From: Macrocystis pyrifera
Lineage: Eukaryota; Sar; Phaeophyceae; Laminariales; Laminariaceae
DNA: 64,000 bases
Assembly (NCBI GenBank): GCA_031763025.1
Contig: JASSKH010000003.1
Coordinates: forward strand, 13,760,992-13,824,991
Reading direction: 5' to 3'
Each line of letters opens with the position of its first letter. The stretch's first letter is position 1. Shown in pieces: positions 54,901 through 63,540 of the stretch. The notes beneath the pieces are model-generated. The model saw nothing but the letters and a program-made list of their open reading frames with translations, did no database searches and was not told where the DNA came from. Made by a program: the position numbers and the translations under genes.

Positions 54901-57900
54901 GGCGAACTGGGCACTGAAACTAGTATCGGTCTTCTCGCAGGGTCTTCAGCTATGTCTCCACCAATTTTCGCCTTGATCACGAACGACGATTTTATCACGG
55001 TTTTGTGTTGAAAAGTTGGTGTTTCGAGTTTTCGCCAATATCTCGTCGAGGTCGAGTCGAATTATAAAATGTCTTATTTTTATATATGGTACGAATACGT
55101 GCTTCCTGCGTACTTTTCTTGATAATTACATTATCATTAGAACGACAACGGCCCACGTCAACAACGGTGCTGCCGCTTAGCGGCCGGGGTCTCGATCGGA
55201 CCTCTCTGTATCACCCTTCGACCTGATGATCAACTCCACCCCAACAGCGGATGGCCAGGTGACGTCGTGGAACGGCATGCTCGTATCATGTACACTCGGA
55301 CGGCTCTCGGATTCAACTGGCAACTACACTACCGATTGCCATGTCGAGGACCATGGCCATGTCGAGATAACCGCATCCCCATGTGTGTTGAAACGTTTAG
55401 ATTTTTTGTGTGATATTGCTTCTCGATTCGGAGTGCCTGCCTTCTTGTTTCCGTCTTTTTGCTACGTAGAACGCATTTTGCAGAAATGTTGCACGGCGCG
55501 TCCAGCCTTTCGAGTTCTGCGCAGCTACGTTTATGGTAACTGTTCGGTCGACAGAGTGTTGTTTACGAGGTGCATGTACGTAACGATCATTGGCGAAAAA
55601 TCAACTTGTATGCCTTTTGTCATCTTGAATTTCACTGCGGCGTTTTATTTGGTATGGCTGTGTTCGCGACATATTGAGGTCATCGCAATCTGCGCGATGC
55701 GACTGTGAAGTTATGTTTTGTTTTTTTGCTTCGAAATAGCGGCAACTGCAGCATCTTCAAACTCGTAATATTCTAGGTGGCAAATATCGACGTCGCGAAA
55801 GAATTTTCATACCTCCGTCCAACCTTTTTTGTTATATGGTAACACCTAGGGAACAGCAGGGCAACCCTTGCCCTGCCCTACTTTTATGGTAAAACCCGAG
55901 GGAACAGCGGTGCAACCCTTGCCCTGCCCTACATAAACATGTCTTATTTTTATACACTTTTTTTTTTGCACATTGCAGTGTTGTGTCAGGGTTGGTGCCT
56001 CCAAATTTCAAGCCCTAGTTCGTAGTGGTTCACGAGATACGACGTGCTGATGGTTTATCCATTTTTTTGGCTGGCCCAGCTCGTACATATTCGAAGTAGA
56101 ACGCCTCTGAACTGCTGTACTGCTGCCGTAGTAGTACTCGTATTTCAATGCGCCTCCAGAGATCAGACCTTGCAGCAGTAGATAGTCCCGAGCATGTACG
56201 ACCCTGTGTATGATATCCTCCGATGCATTTGGTGTTTTTTTTTATCGACTCACAACACTCGGCCGAATTATTATTACGGGGGTCCATAGTTAACAGGACC
56301 TATGGTGTACATAAAAATCTATATATATATATGCCTATTTTTACTACCAAAATTTGGTCCCGTTAACTATGGACCCCCGTAATAGTACTGTCCAACAACC
56401 TTCATTCAGTTCGACCAGCGAAAACAACTGACGTGCCGAATTATACCGATATCGAACGATGTGGTACCAAGAACGGCGCGATACCCCGAGAAGGCGCGCG
56501 TAGTCGACCCGCGAAGAGAGAGGGGCAAGGGAAGGCAGCCACCCAGTAAGGCAAGACCGAGGCGGTCGAACAGGCCGATGGCGGCCCGCAAAGTGAAGGG
56601 AGTCGGGAGAAAGCGATAGCATCAGCAAGGCCGCGAAATCGAACCTCGGCGAGAAAAAAACTGAGATCGAGTTTTGGTCACAATAAGCTGTTCGCGGAGC
56701 AACAACAGCGAAACAAATTTCCAGGACCCAAGAAAATAGAACCTCCGTGTCTCCTCGCCCCAGCAAAGATCCTTCGAGTTCGGGATCGCTGCGCTCGTCG
56801 TTGGCGCGAGACTCCGAAACGCGCGCACGGGAGAGATGAGAAAAAACGCCTCCCATTGTTTTGTCCAGTGTTGTGGAAAATGGCGGCATCTTTTTTTATA
56901 CGGGTTGTGGGAGAAAAACGCTTGGCTGGAAATCGCGGGCTGCATATTTTTGGAAGCCCGTGGTGGGACAAAAACTCCTATGTTTTCCTCCCCTTGTTTA
57001 GTTCAGTTTGTGGAAATCGGGGGCTGCTTATTTTCGGACACAGGATGTGGGAGACTACCACACCTCCACTTGTGTTGTCCTTTTTTGTATATCGCGGGAT
57101 GCATAGTTTTGGAAACCCGGGGTAGGAGAAAATCCACGCCCACTATTTTTTTTTTCGTTCAGTTTGGTGGAAACCCGGGGCGGTGACTTTTGTTTTTACG
57201 GTTTGGTAGAAACTCGGGAATAGTCGCTCCTGCCAATTTGTTTCTTGTTTTGTGGAATCTGCGTTCCGTGGATATTAACTACTTTGAAGTTCCGATGTCA
57301 GAATAAAGAGAATCACGGGGTTCGAACCAAATTTTTCCCTTGTTGAAGAGGTAGAGAAGATGTGAACCCGGATTGACTACAAAACCGTTTCACCCGGCAA
57401 CAGCATGCTGCCGTTATTGGCATCTTCAACGTCATAAGCGAGAACATTCTGGCACGCGTGCGCGTGTTCCCACCCCTTACAAACGTGATAATCGTTAAAC
57501 CCGGATTGACTACAAAACCGTTTCACCCGGCAACAGCATGCTGCGGTTCTTGGCATCTTCAACGTCACAAGCGATAACATTCTGGCACGCGTGCGCGTGT
57601 TCCCACCCCTTACAAACGCGATAATCGTTCTGTCTTGCTCGACATATTACCGCCGCTTGAGGCAGCACTGAGACGTTTCCCGCGTGCCTACATACTACGT
57701 ACGTCAATAATGATGTGTTGGCCCTCATTACACTTGGCTAAACACCCCCCCCTCCAAGCTGCCTGCTGACGTCAGATATTAACGGTGCAGGCATGCATGC
57801 TGTTGTCGTCATGCGTACACCATACACCCCCCACCTCCCCGTCGTCACCCCTTGTTGAGAAAACCGCGGTCATATCCATCTTTGTTGTCTAATTCAATGC

Positions 57901-60900
57901 TCTTCCGATTCTTATGTTTTCAACCTCTCGCTCTTTCTCCTTCGTTTTCCCCCCCTCCCGCCCTCCTCCCTCTATCCGTCCTCCCCTCTCTGTCTTCCTT
58001 TTTTTTCCCCTCCCTGCCTTCCTTGCCTTCTCCCCATCTCTTCCCCCCGCCCTTCCTCCCTCCTTCCACCCTTCCTCCTACATCCAACTTCCTAACCCTT
58101 TTGTTATGTTCGGTCAGACCTGCACCGGCGAGAGCCAGACACGTTCAAGCCTCTCCACGTGGTGTCCATGACGATCCGAGACTCCGCCGAAGATTCCGCA
58201 GCAGCTGCCGGACACGTGCTTGAATTGTGCAAAATGGTAAATAAACCGGGAGAGTGGCCGACGCTGATGGTGTTATCGTCGTTGTTGTCAGTGTGGTGGT
58301 GGTGGTGGTGGTGGTGGTGGTGCCAATCTTCTGCAGGAGGCCTCGCGATGAGGCTTCTGCTGAGGGTATGGCCTCCGAGAGTGTTTGGGTATTGCCCCGC
58401 TCCTTTCGCGGGGGTGGCGGTAAGGAGTGTAATTGTTGAGAGAGTGAGTTGCAGTGATGATGGTAGGGTTGTGATGAGCGGGGGAAGTGGGAGTGCTGAA
58501 TACGAAAAACAAACAAGAATCCAAGCTCCTAACAGAACAACAAATATAAACGCAACACAGAAACCACAGCGCACCGCAGCAGTGTACCGTGTGGGACCTG
58601 TCTGTGGAAAGAAGTGAGTGATACCCACAAGAGGCCGAAAAATGTATACCGGCAGCAGGGTTGTTGCTCTTCGATGAACACCGCTTCGCATACGAGAGTG
58701 TAGCGGTGTAGCGGCCCCGGTGCTATCTATGTTGTGTCGCGATCGATTGTTAATGGAAAAGAGGGTCCCCTGTACTCGAGCACCACTCGAGCGAGGTGAA
58801 CCGCAGATTCCCTCGTCGAATTCAAAACCCGCCGTCCGTGAGAGCACGAAACACACAAAGCAAATGAGGTCGAGAACTACCAGGTACGTTTGTTTGGGGG
58901 ACAAACAGCTTGCATTCAGAGTGGAGTCATTTTTGCACTAAGAGGGTAAAAGGGGGGCCAACCTACCGTACGCTGCTCTTCCGACGATTGGGCAGTATTC
59001 CACCCCCCTCTACCCATGGCACGTGGATTTGAGGTGATGGCGACCGCGCGACGGACGCATGCACCCTGATCGACGAAAAAGATGTGCCATTCACTCCCGC
59101 CAGAGAATTTTTCTTGGTGATCAAAGATGCCAGGAGACCGCGGTTTGACCCCTTCACCGACCGCCCCGCCGCATAATAACGGTACATTTAGGCGAAAACA
59201 AGCCTTTACGCGCCCAAAAAAAAAATGTCTCGTGGGTTCCATGTTTGATGATGCTGCGTACTTCAAACACACTCCAGGATTGTGAATCGTACGGTATATC
59301 TACTGCAGGTGTGGAACGTCACGTATCAAATTCCCTTTGGATTTCGTGCTTTTAGATGCACGTAGTGTAGCGGCCAAGTGTTGTTCCAGTTGCCTCGCGG
59401 GGTTTAGCAAGTGGGTTTTCTTTCTAGCTATCTCCGGACCACCCACCTCTTGGGTTCTCCCGGTATTGATGCCCTGTGCGCCCAGACGTGACTGTTGTAA
59501 TTTTATATCTGTAATATCTAGATTTTACCGGTGACCCTTTCGTCCTCCTTTCTTTTATTTTCCCGCAGTCGTTGAAAGCATGGGTCCTTTGACTTAATTA
59601 GAGGAGATACGTAAATGTACATATAAATCGCGTGGGATTTTCACTGCACACTTGCCCCGCAACGTCCGTTCGACTCGGGTTTTTTCCGCCGCCTATCTCT
59701 GCAGCACAATATATGGCAACTTTTGCTGTGCGCTCAGAGGTGTTATGTATCAAATCTCGTTTTTTTTTTTTTTACGGCCCCTCTGTCTCCGTTCCTTGAT
59801 TTTCTCGCAGCAGTTGAAGAATTTAGTTCTCCGAAATAATTAGCCCGATATGAACATGTGACAGAACTCGCGGTTGATTTTCCGGTCGCACTGACTTCCT
59901 GCGCAACTCCTTCCGGCATTTTGTTTTTGGCGACGTGTATTTCTGCGGCACGACAGTAAGCGGCATCGTTTTGCCCTGCGCGCATATATCCGAATATTTC
60001 AACCCTTTAGTCCAACCTTCTTTGATTTGCCCGCAGTCGTGAAGAATTTTGTTGCCTCGAAATAATTAGCCCGAACTGAAATCTGTGCGCACTCACTTCC
60101 CCCGTAACATCCGTTCGGCTTGTTTTTTTTTGTGCTGCTTATCTCTACGGCACCACAATGATAGGCAGCGGCCTGCCCTGTGCGCTCAGAGTGTACGCAT
60201 TTTTCGATTGCCCTTGCATCTCCGTTTTTTAATTTGCCCGCAGCCGTTGACGAATTTGGTCCCTGGAAATAATTAGCCCGAAGGATACAAAACTCGCTGG
60301 AAAATTCGTCAGGCACTAACTCCCCACACAACTCATTGCTCAGAGATGTCTGCGTTTCACATCAGAATTTTTCCTAGTTGCGCTGTCGTCTCTGTTTCTT
60401 TGATTTGCTCGCAGCCGTGGAAGAATTTGGCTCGTCGAAATGAATCGCCCATAATACAGATACGACAAAACTCGCGAGGAAACCTTCCCGCGCACTCGCT
60501 TCCCACCACATATTTATGCCTGGTATGATACTCGATTTTTTCTCGAATGCCCTTTCGTCCAGGGTTCTTTGATTTTCCCGCAACCGTTGTATAGTTTGTT
60601 CTATCGAAATAATTAGCCCGATATGAAGATACGACAAAACTCGCGGGAAATTACCCGAGGACTCACTCCCCCCCCCACAGAATTTTGCTCAAAGAGATGT
60701 CGTTTCATATCTGTTTTTTCTCGATTGCCATTGTGTCCCCCGTATTTTTTTTTGGCCCGCAACCGTTGATAGATTTGTTCCCTCGAAATAATCAGCCGGG
60801 ATAAAGGTACGGCAGAACTCGCGGGAAATTCCCCGAGGACTCACTTCCCCCACAACATTTTTCTCAAGAGATATCTGCGTTTCATATTTGATTTTTCTGA

Positions 60901-61170
60901 ATTGCCCTTTCGTCCCCGTTTCTTTGATTTCCCGCAACCGTCGAAGAATGTATTCCTTGAAATAATCAGCCCGAGATAATATGCGACACAACTCGCGGGA
61001 AAATGCCCCAAGCACTCACTCCCCCGATAATATATTGCTCAGAGATGTTTGCGTTTCACGTCTTTATTCTTCTCGATTGCCCTATCGTCCCCGTTTCTGA
61101 TTTGCCCGCAGCCGTTGAAGATTTCTTCCCCTCGAAATAAAAAAATGCGGGGAAACGTTCCCGCGCACTC

Positions 61171-61207
<37 letters not shown>

Positions 61208-63175
61208 TATATTTATGCCTGGTATATGTTATCTGAGTCTTTTTCGATGGCCCTTTCGTCTCCCGTTTATTTTTATTTGCCCGCAGCCGTTGAAGAACTC
61301 GGTTCCTCGAAATATTTTGCCCGAGATGAAGAATGTCGAAACTCGCCGGGAATTTTCCCTGCTCATTTCCCCGCGCACTCACTTCCCCCACAACTACTTT
61401 CGGCTTTGTTTATTGTAGCGATGCCTGTCTCTGCGGCACCACGATAAACATCTTGCCGTCTGTGCCCTTAAAGGTCTCTGCGTTTCGTATCTGAATCTTT
61501 CTCAATGGCCGCTTCGTGCCCGTCTCTATGATTTGCCCTCAGCCGTTGAAGACTTTGATCCCTCGAACTAGTCACTCGAAATGGAAATACAACAAAACTC
61601 GTGGGGACTTTTCTCTGCACACTCACTTCCCCCACAACTTCTGTTCGGCTTTTGTCGTTAACGACGCCTCTGTGGCACCACTATGAACGGCGTCTTGGCA
61701 TGTGTGCTCAGAGGTGTTTGGTCATACCTGAATATTTGTCGATGACCCCTTCGTCTCCGTTCCTTTTATTTGCCCGCAGCAGTTGAAGAATTTAAGTACT
61801 GGAAATAATTTGCCCGAGATGAAGATATGACAGAACTCACAGGGAATTTCCCCGCGCAGGGACTTCCCCCACAACATGCTTTCGGCCCTTTTCGTTTTCA
61901 GCGGCGCCTATCTGTCCGGCACCGCAATGCACGGCATCTTGCCCTGTGCGCTCGATGGTGTTCGTTTCTGAATATTTCGTGATTGCCCTTTCGCCCCTCT
62001 TTATTTGATTTGCCCGCAGTCGTCGAATAATTTTATCCCTCGAAATAATTGGCCCAAGATAAAGATCTGACAGGTTCACCAGGAAATTTCCCAATTTCCC
62101 TGCGCAATCACTTTCCTCACAACATCCGTTCGGCTTTGTTGTTTTGGCGGCGCCTATCCCTGCGGCACCACAATACACGGCATCTTGCCCTGAGCTCCAA
62201 AAGGTGTTTGCGTTTCATATTCGAACCTTTCTGTGGCCCTTCCGCGCTCGCTCCTTTGATTTTCCCGCAGTCGTTGAAGAATGTGTTTAATTATTTGGTT
62301 CCTCGCAGTAATTTGCTCGAGCCAAAGGTACTGCAGAACTCTCGGGGAATTTCTTGCGTAATCCCCCCGCAACATCCAATAGTTTTTTTTTCGGCAATTC
62401 TTATCTCTGTACTGTGTACACGCTCGAGGAGGGCTACGAACGGTCATCTTTTTCGTCGGTCGGCAAGCAGGCTACCCGTACTGCTGTACGTACGCCACGT
62501 ACTTTTCGGCGACCTTCTTTATAGTCCACTATTGCTTCTGTAGTTCGCTATCAGACGTTCCGCATTTTCCCAGTGAGGCCACCATTATTATATCAAGTAG
62601 ATTGTTCAAAACAAATCGTTTTTTTTTTATCTAAGCTTTTAACTTCTTCCGGTCCACATATTCCGTTGTTGTAACACGTGGCGAAGTACTATATTGAACC
62701 TACCGTATCAAGGTTGCTTATTGTTACTTGCACGAAAAATGCATGAAGGTGATCGTTTTTTTTACGGCTGAAGGCCTGCCCTGGTATTTTGCTTTCAGTA
62801 TGTTGCTCCACACTTGTTCGAAGCCGTACATAGTTGCCCCGCTGATGACTGTATTTACGCTCTTTTTCTTGCATCGGGTAATCACTTAATAGATTTGACC
62901 CTATCCCCATAATTTACCGAAAATGTTTTATTAATAACATTTTTTTATTCATATTTACCTGGTACCAAATATACTCTGTTCTTTCCCGTGTACACATTCT
63001 TAATATTGTTCCTTCCAATTATTCCTTTTTTTGTTTGGCGTCTTCGACCAAATCACCTAAGAACGACACGAAAAATATTTTGTCACGTTTTCCAGCCTGA
63101 AGTTCAAATCAAAATTGTAGTATCCTCGGTACCTGGTATCCGATGTACTGCGATGTTCCTCACTCCTCGCTTCCT

Positions 63176-63220
<45 letters not shown>

Positions 63221-63540
63221 TTTTTCGCTTCGTCTTTTGCCTTCCCGTCGCTCTCGTCGCTTCTTTTTTTTACCCTGACCTTTTGGTTCCATGAACACCT
63301 ACGACCACTACTCCACGAACGAATGGATATGTTCTGCAAACGCGCACAAACAAACGTCGGACAACACAATGGTTACGTACCTTCTGCGTTACTACTCTCT
63401 TTGGTGGTGGTGTGGGTGATTATATTCATTCATGTCAGCTGGACGAGTGCGAAGATCTGGACAACGATGCTTCAAAACTGCTCAATGGATTCCGAATCGG
63501 GAGCAAGCGAACCGTGTTGCACCAAGTGTGCCATATATAA
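35240..63540 (+). CDS. SSU72: RNA polymerase II CTD phosphatase SSU72, 4 exons over 28.3 kb
   Basis: Exons 35240-35828, 45685-45941, 58118-58236 and 63439-63540 join in phase and align along the whole SSU72 family. The protein removes phosphate from Ser5 (and Ser7) of the RNA polymerase II CTD and works with the cleavage/polyadenylation machinery in the nucleus. The phosphatase signature CSSNVNRS (Cys codon 35743-35745) is in exon 1. The general-acid Asp (codon 58180-58182, in SMTIRDS) is in exon 3. The C-terminus RTVLHQVCHI resembles the family's RTFLHTVCFY-type ending. Relative to the usual length of about 195 residues it has an N-terminal extension of about 150 low-complexity residues. Exons total 1.07 kb; introns are 9.9, 12.2 and 5.2 kb. 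Exon 1 needs a frame correction in a C tract. Confidence 0.92.
35505..35529 (+). other. C-tract frameshift in SSU72 exon 1
   Basis: Runs C6-T-C6-G-C11 or so. The frame before (SKQVSKPHSVAPLPPPPP) and the frame after (IQPFSDDSDQEESAP) differ by one base, so the tract length here is probably wrong in the assembly or variable in the organism. Confidence 0.55.
36742..36930. repeat. Two tandem copies of a 94-bp unit
   Basis: Both copies contain GCTTATTTCTCAAGGAGGA, GGGGCTTGACACTGATATT and GCCGGTACGTTGTACTGG, and differ at only a few positions, so the duplication is recent. Confidence 0.85.
37151..37253. mobile_element. MITE, TACGGGGG family, copy 4 (inverted)
   Basis: Ends TACGGGGGACCATAGTAAAT and ACTATGGCCCTCCGTA. 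The core is the reverse complement of the other copies. 103 bp, flanked by TTAT on the left. Confidence 0.75.
37575..37665 (+). other. tRNA-like sequence with A-rich tail
   Basis: CGTGGTTCGATTCTCGCC contains a near-perfect B box (GGTTCGATTC), about 40 bp after a D-arm-like GGCGTCGCGGGCAGG, and is followed within 15 bp by AAGAAAAAAGAAAAAAAAGG. This is the layout of a short tRNA-derived SINE or retro-pseudogene. The cloverleaf is incomplete. Confidence 0.4.
38435..38785. repeat. Inverted repeat of a peptide-like segment
   Basis: Left arm 38435-38510 and right arm 38715-38785 are inverted copies: TCCGATTCAGGCAGTTGG and GAACTGCCTGAATCGGA. Translated outward both give the same pattern, LPESDDKKKPSLLLLL on minus and LPESEMPSLLLLI on plus. 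A foldback from duplicated sequence is likely; no protein is recognised. Confidence 0.5.
38904..38960 (+). other. tRNA-like pseudogene sequence
   Basis: TTGCTCAGCAGTAAGAGC forms a perfect 4-bp D stem (GCTC/GAGC). It is followed by an anticodon-arm-like CTCC...GGGGAG with loop CTCTCAC (Glu CTC-like) and GGGTTCGTGAC in the B-box place. The T stem does not pair, so it is a pseudogene or SINE fragment. Confidence 0.4.
39050..40130. repeat. Satellite array, 165-207-bp units
   Basis: About six units, anchored by CTACCTGCCTAC at 39180, 39348, 39555, 39739, 39930 and 40095. Each has GCGCCCTCAGCGCTCTGGTCC, TGTCCTCGCGACTTGTGTAG, CCCACTGTAGCCTACAGTG and GGGCGATAAGCC (with variation). GC-rich and markedly unlike the surrounding intron. 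Confidence 0.85.
44151..44560. mobile_element. 410-bp fold-back element
   Basis: Arms 44151-44214 and 44503-44560 are inverted copies (CTGATAATCAGGACGACGTA; TACGTAGTCGTGATTATCAG) with a 9-bp insertion in the left arm. The interior has no open frame worth noting. Confidence 0.6.
45685..45941 (+). CDS. SSU72: SSU72 exon 2
   Basis: Reads EVKLPGKDYKSPQSFPFGTP, VEIRDFLADQNEELFRRNSV, LGLLERDAATKRAPERWQAL and FDVVVCFESRVFDLVVE. This matches the family blocks HVKLPG, Y..NG..ML.RN..IK..PERFQ and FD...TCE.RV.D.V.ED. The acceptor TTTCAAAAG supplies one base to complete the codon started in exon 1. The donor GAAG/GTACAT leaves one base. Confidence 0.93.
46514..47300. repeat. Two tandem copies of a ~416-bp unit
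   Basis: Units start at 46514 and 46930 and share CTAGCGAGGATGC, TGTTGACGGAACACGTC, CTGCAGCCGCGGTAGCAAA, TAGCGGGCAGAGTTTGAT and TTATCGCGTGCGGAATGGAG in order, at roughly 85 percent identity by eye. The second copy is shorter. Confidence 0.8.
47785..47840. mobile_element. Half copy of the GACTGCAGTCCCG element
   Basis: Right arm only: AAGTTGTCCTCTGAACGGGA then GTGCAGTTGTGAAGGGGTTAAC, matching the right half of 16284-16381 including its TTAA end. Confidence 0.5.
48675..48905. repeat. ~80-bp degenerate tandem repeat
   Basis: Four variants of GGGAACAGCACGGCAACGCA followed by TATCGTTG and a GTTAAAAA stretch. Two further variants lie at about 49275-49365. Confidence 0.7.
49560..49975. repeat. AGATC-rich tandem array
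   Basis: Units of about 42 bp: GATCTGTATGATCTGCGGGA, TCTAGATCATATTCCACTGA. The central units are nearly identical. Related fragments continue at 50940-51040 and 51270-51740 and, inverted, at 20420-20620. Confidence 0.85.
50093..50488. mobile_element. 396-bp fold-back element
   Basis: Arms 50093-50180 and 50401-50488 are inverted copies (TTTTGCACTTTGGTTTGTGA; TCAAAAACCAAAGTGCAAAA; inner ACTGGCCACTGGTC and GACCAGTGGCCAGT). No transposase. Confidence 0.65.
51270..51740. repeat. AGATC-rich tandem array, second block
   Basis: More degenerate units of the 49560 family: GGTGGGATCTGTATGATCTG, GATCTAGATCATAATCCAC, CTGGGTGGGATCTGTATGAT. Confidence 0.7.
51925..51955. repeat. Poly-C tract, 31 bases
   Basis: Uninterrupted C run after GGCAAAATGTA, without the motif that accompanies other C tracts. 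Confidence 0.85.
52245..52554 (+). mobile_element. tRNA-derived SINE, copy 2
   Basis: Plus-strand copy: GCGTCCCCGGTGGCTTGGTA, A box at 52255-52266, B box GGGTTCAAGTC at 52298-52308, then AGGGACTTTTTCTTGCATGA, TCGATGAAAATCGACGAGCA, GGGACGATACCTGTGACCAC and AGTAAAAGTGAT. By eye it is close to 90 percent identical to the minus-strand copy at 30853-31160. It lacks the long A tail. Confidence 0.78.
52740..53840. repeat. Tandem repeat with acceptor-like motif, three units
   Basis: Units begin near 52740, 53168 and 53418; the middle one is truncated. Shared blocks: CTATCTCACTCGCAT, GCGACGTTATTTCTGTCTTT, TTCAGCGATCTCTGAA, GGAGGGGGCAGAAATCA, GGTTTCTCACATTTCTC and, in units 1 and 3, CTGCCAACGGCGC. Each has a pyrimidine run ending in CAG that resembles a 3' splice site. 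Confidence 0.8.
55835..55937. repeat. Two tandem copies of a ~52-bp unit
   Basis: GGGAACAGCAGGGCAACCCT and GGGAACAGCGGTGCAACCCT, each followed by TGCCCTGCCCTAC. Likely related to the GGGAACAGCACGGCAACG repeat at 48675. Confidence 0.75.
56275..56381. mobile_element. MITE, TACGGGGG family, copy 5
   Basis: Ends TACGGGGGTCCATAGTTAAC and GTTAACTATGGACCCCCGTA pair perfectly over 20 bp, making this the best-preserved arms. Core ACATAAAAATCTATATATAT. 107 bp. Confidence 0.8.
56855..57240. repeat. Degenerate ~85-bp tandem repeat
   Basis: Four units around TGGAAATCGCGGGCTGCATA, TGGAAATCGGGGGCTGCTTA, ATATCGCGGGATGCATAGTT and TGGTGGAAACCCGGGGCGG. Similar GTGGAAACC words near 52140-52220 may be an older block. 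Confidence 0.65.
57366..57628. repeat. Two tandem copies of a 130-bp unit
   Basis: ACCCGGATTGACTACAAAAC, CCCGGCAACAGCATGCTGC, GGCACGCGTGCGCGTGTTCC and CCCCTTACAAACG occur twice with very few differences. A recent duplication. Confidence 0.85.
58118..58236 (+). CDS. SSU72: SSU72 exon 3: catalytic Asp
   Basis: After completing Asp (GAC) with exon 2 it reads LHRREPDTFKPLHVVSMTIR then DSAEDSAAAAGHVLELCKM, matching the family block ED....E....PVHVVN.DI.D...EA..GA..I.ELC. The Asp of IRDS (58180-58182) aligns with the general acid, human D143. Acceptor TTCGGTCAG, donor ATG/GTAAAT, phase 0. Confidence 0.92.
59540..62320. repeat. 14-unit array with acceptor-like core
   Basis: Core TTTGATTTGCCCGCAG then CCGTTGAAGAATTTGGTTCC, TCGAAATAATTAGCCCGAGA and ACTCGCGGGAAATT occurs near 59567, 59808, 60032, 60235, 60408, 60578, 60755, 60930, 61107, 61280, 61535, 61773, 62010 and 62265. 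Spacing falls in two classes, about 170-180 and 200-255 bp. Longer units also carry CTATCTCTGCGGCACCAC and GCCCTGTGCGCTCAGAGGTG. Units are diverged, so the array is old. Confidence 0.88.
61172..61206. repeat. Poly-C tract, 35 bases
   Basis: Uninterrupted C run inside the ninth unit of the array, where other units have ACTCACTTCCCCCACAAC. It seems to be an expansion of that C5 stretch. Confidence 0.85.
63178..63219. repeat. Poly-C tract, 42 bases
   Basis: Uninterrupted C run 220 bp before the last SSU72 exon. It could contribute to, or be tolerated by, the pyrimidine-rich 3' part of the intron. Confidence 0.85.
63439..63540 (+). CDS. SSU72: SSU72 exon 4 and stop
   Basis: 33 codons, LDECEDLDNDASKLLNGFRI then GSKRTVLHQVCHI, and TAA. 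The acidic helix followed by R-T-x-L-H-x-V-C is the conserved SSU72 C-terminus. Phase 0 start after CATGTCAG matches exon 3. Confidence 0.88.
   Translation: MDECEDLDNDASKLLNGFRIGSKRTVLHQVCHI

Larger units (their letters stand above)
45942..58117 (+). other. SSU72 intron 2, 12.2 kb
   Basis: Begins with AGTAGTAGC trinucleotide repeats (46030-46210) that stay open in frame with exon 2. It then holds the arrays at 46514, 48675, 49275, 49560, 51270, 52740, 55830, 56855 and 57366, a fold-back element (50093-50488), a SINE (52245-52554), a C31 tract (51925-51955) and a TACGGGGG element (56275-56381). Ends TGTTCGGTCAG after a long CCTCC pyrimidine tract. Confidence 0.75.
58237..63438 (+). other. SSU72 intron 3, 5.2 kb
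   Basis: Contains a TGG repeat (58296-58322), the 14-unit array at 59540-62320, and C tracts at 61172-61206 and 63178-63219. Ends TTCATGTCAG. No other gene. Confidence 0.8.

Noticed and set aside
55226..55708. 160-codon plus-strand open frame with an ATG
   Set aside because: It lies in SSU72 intron 2, has mixed codon use without GC3 bias, and the protein (MINSTPTADGQVTSWNGMLV...) shows no domain. Random length is plausible.
56344..56889. 181-codon minus-strand open frame
   Set aside because: Its C-terminal part runs into the TACGGGGG element at 56275-56381 and no family is recognisable.
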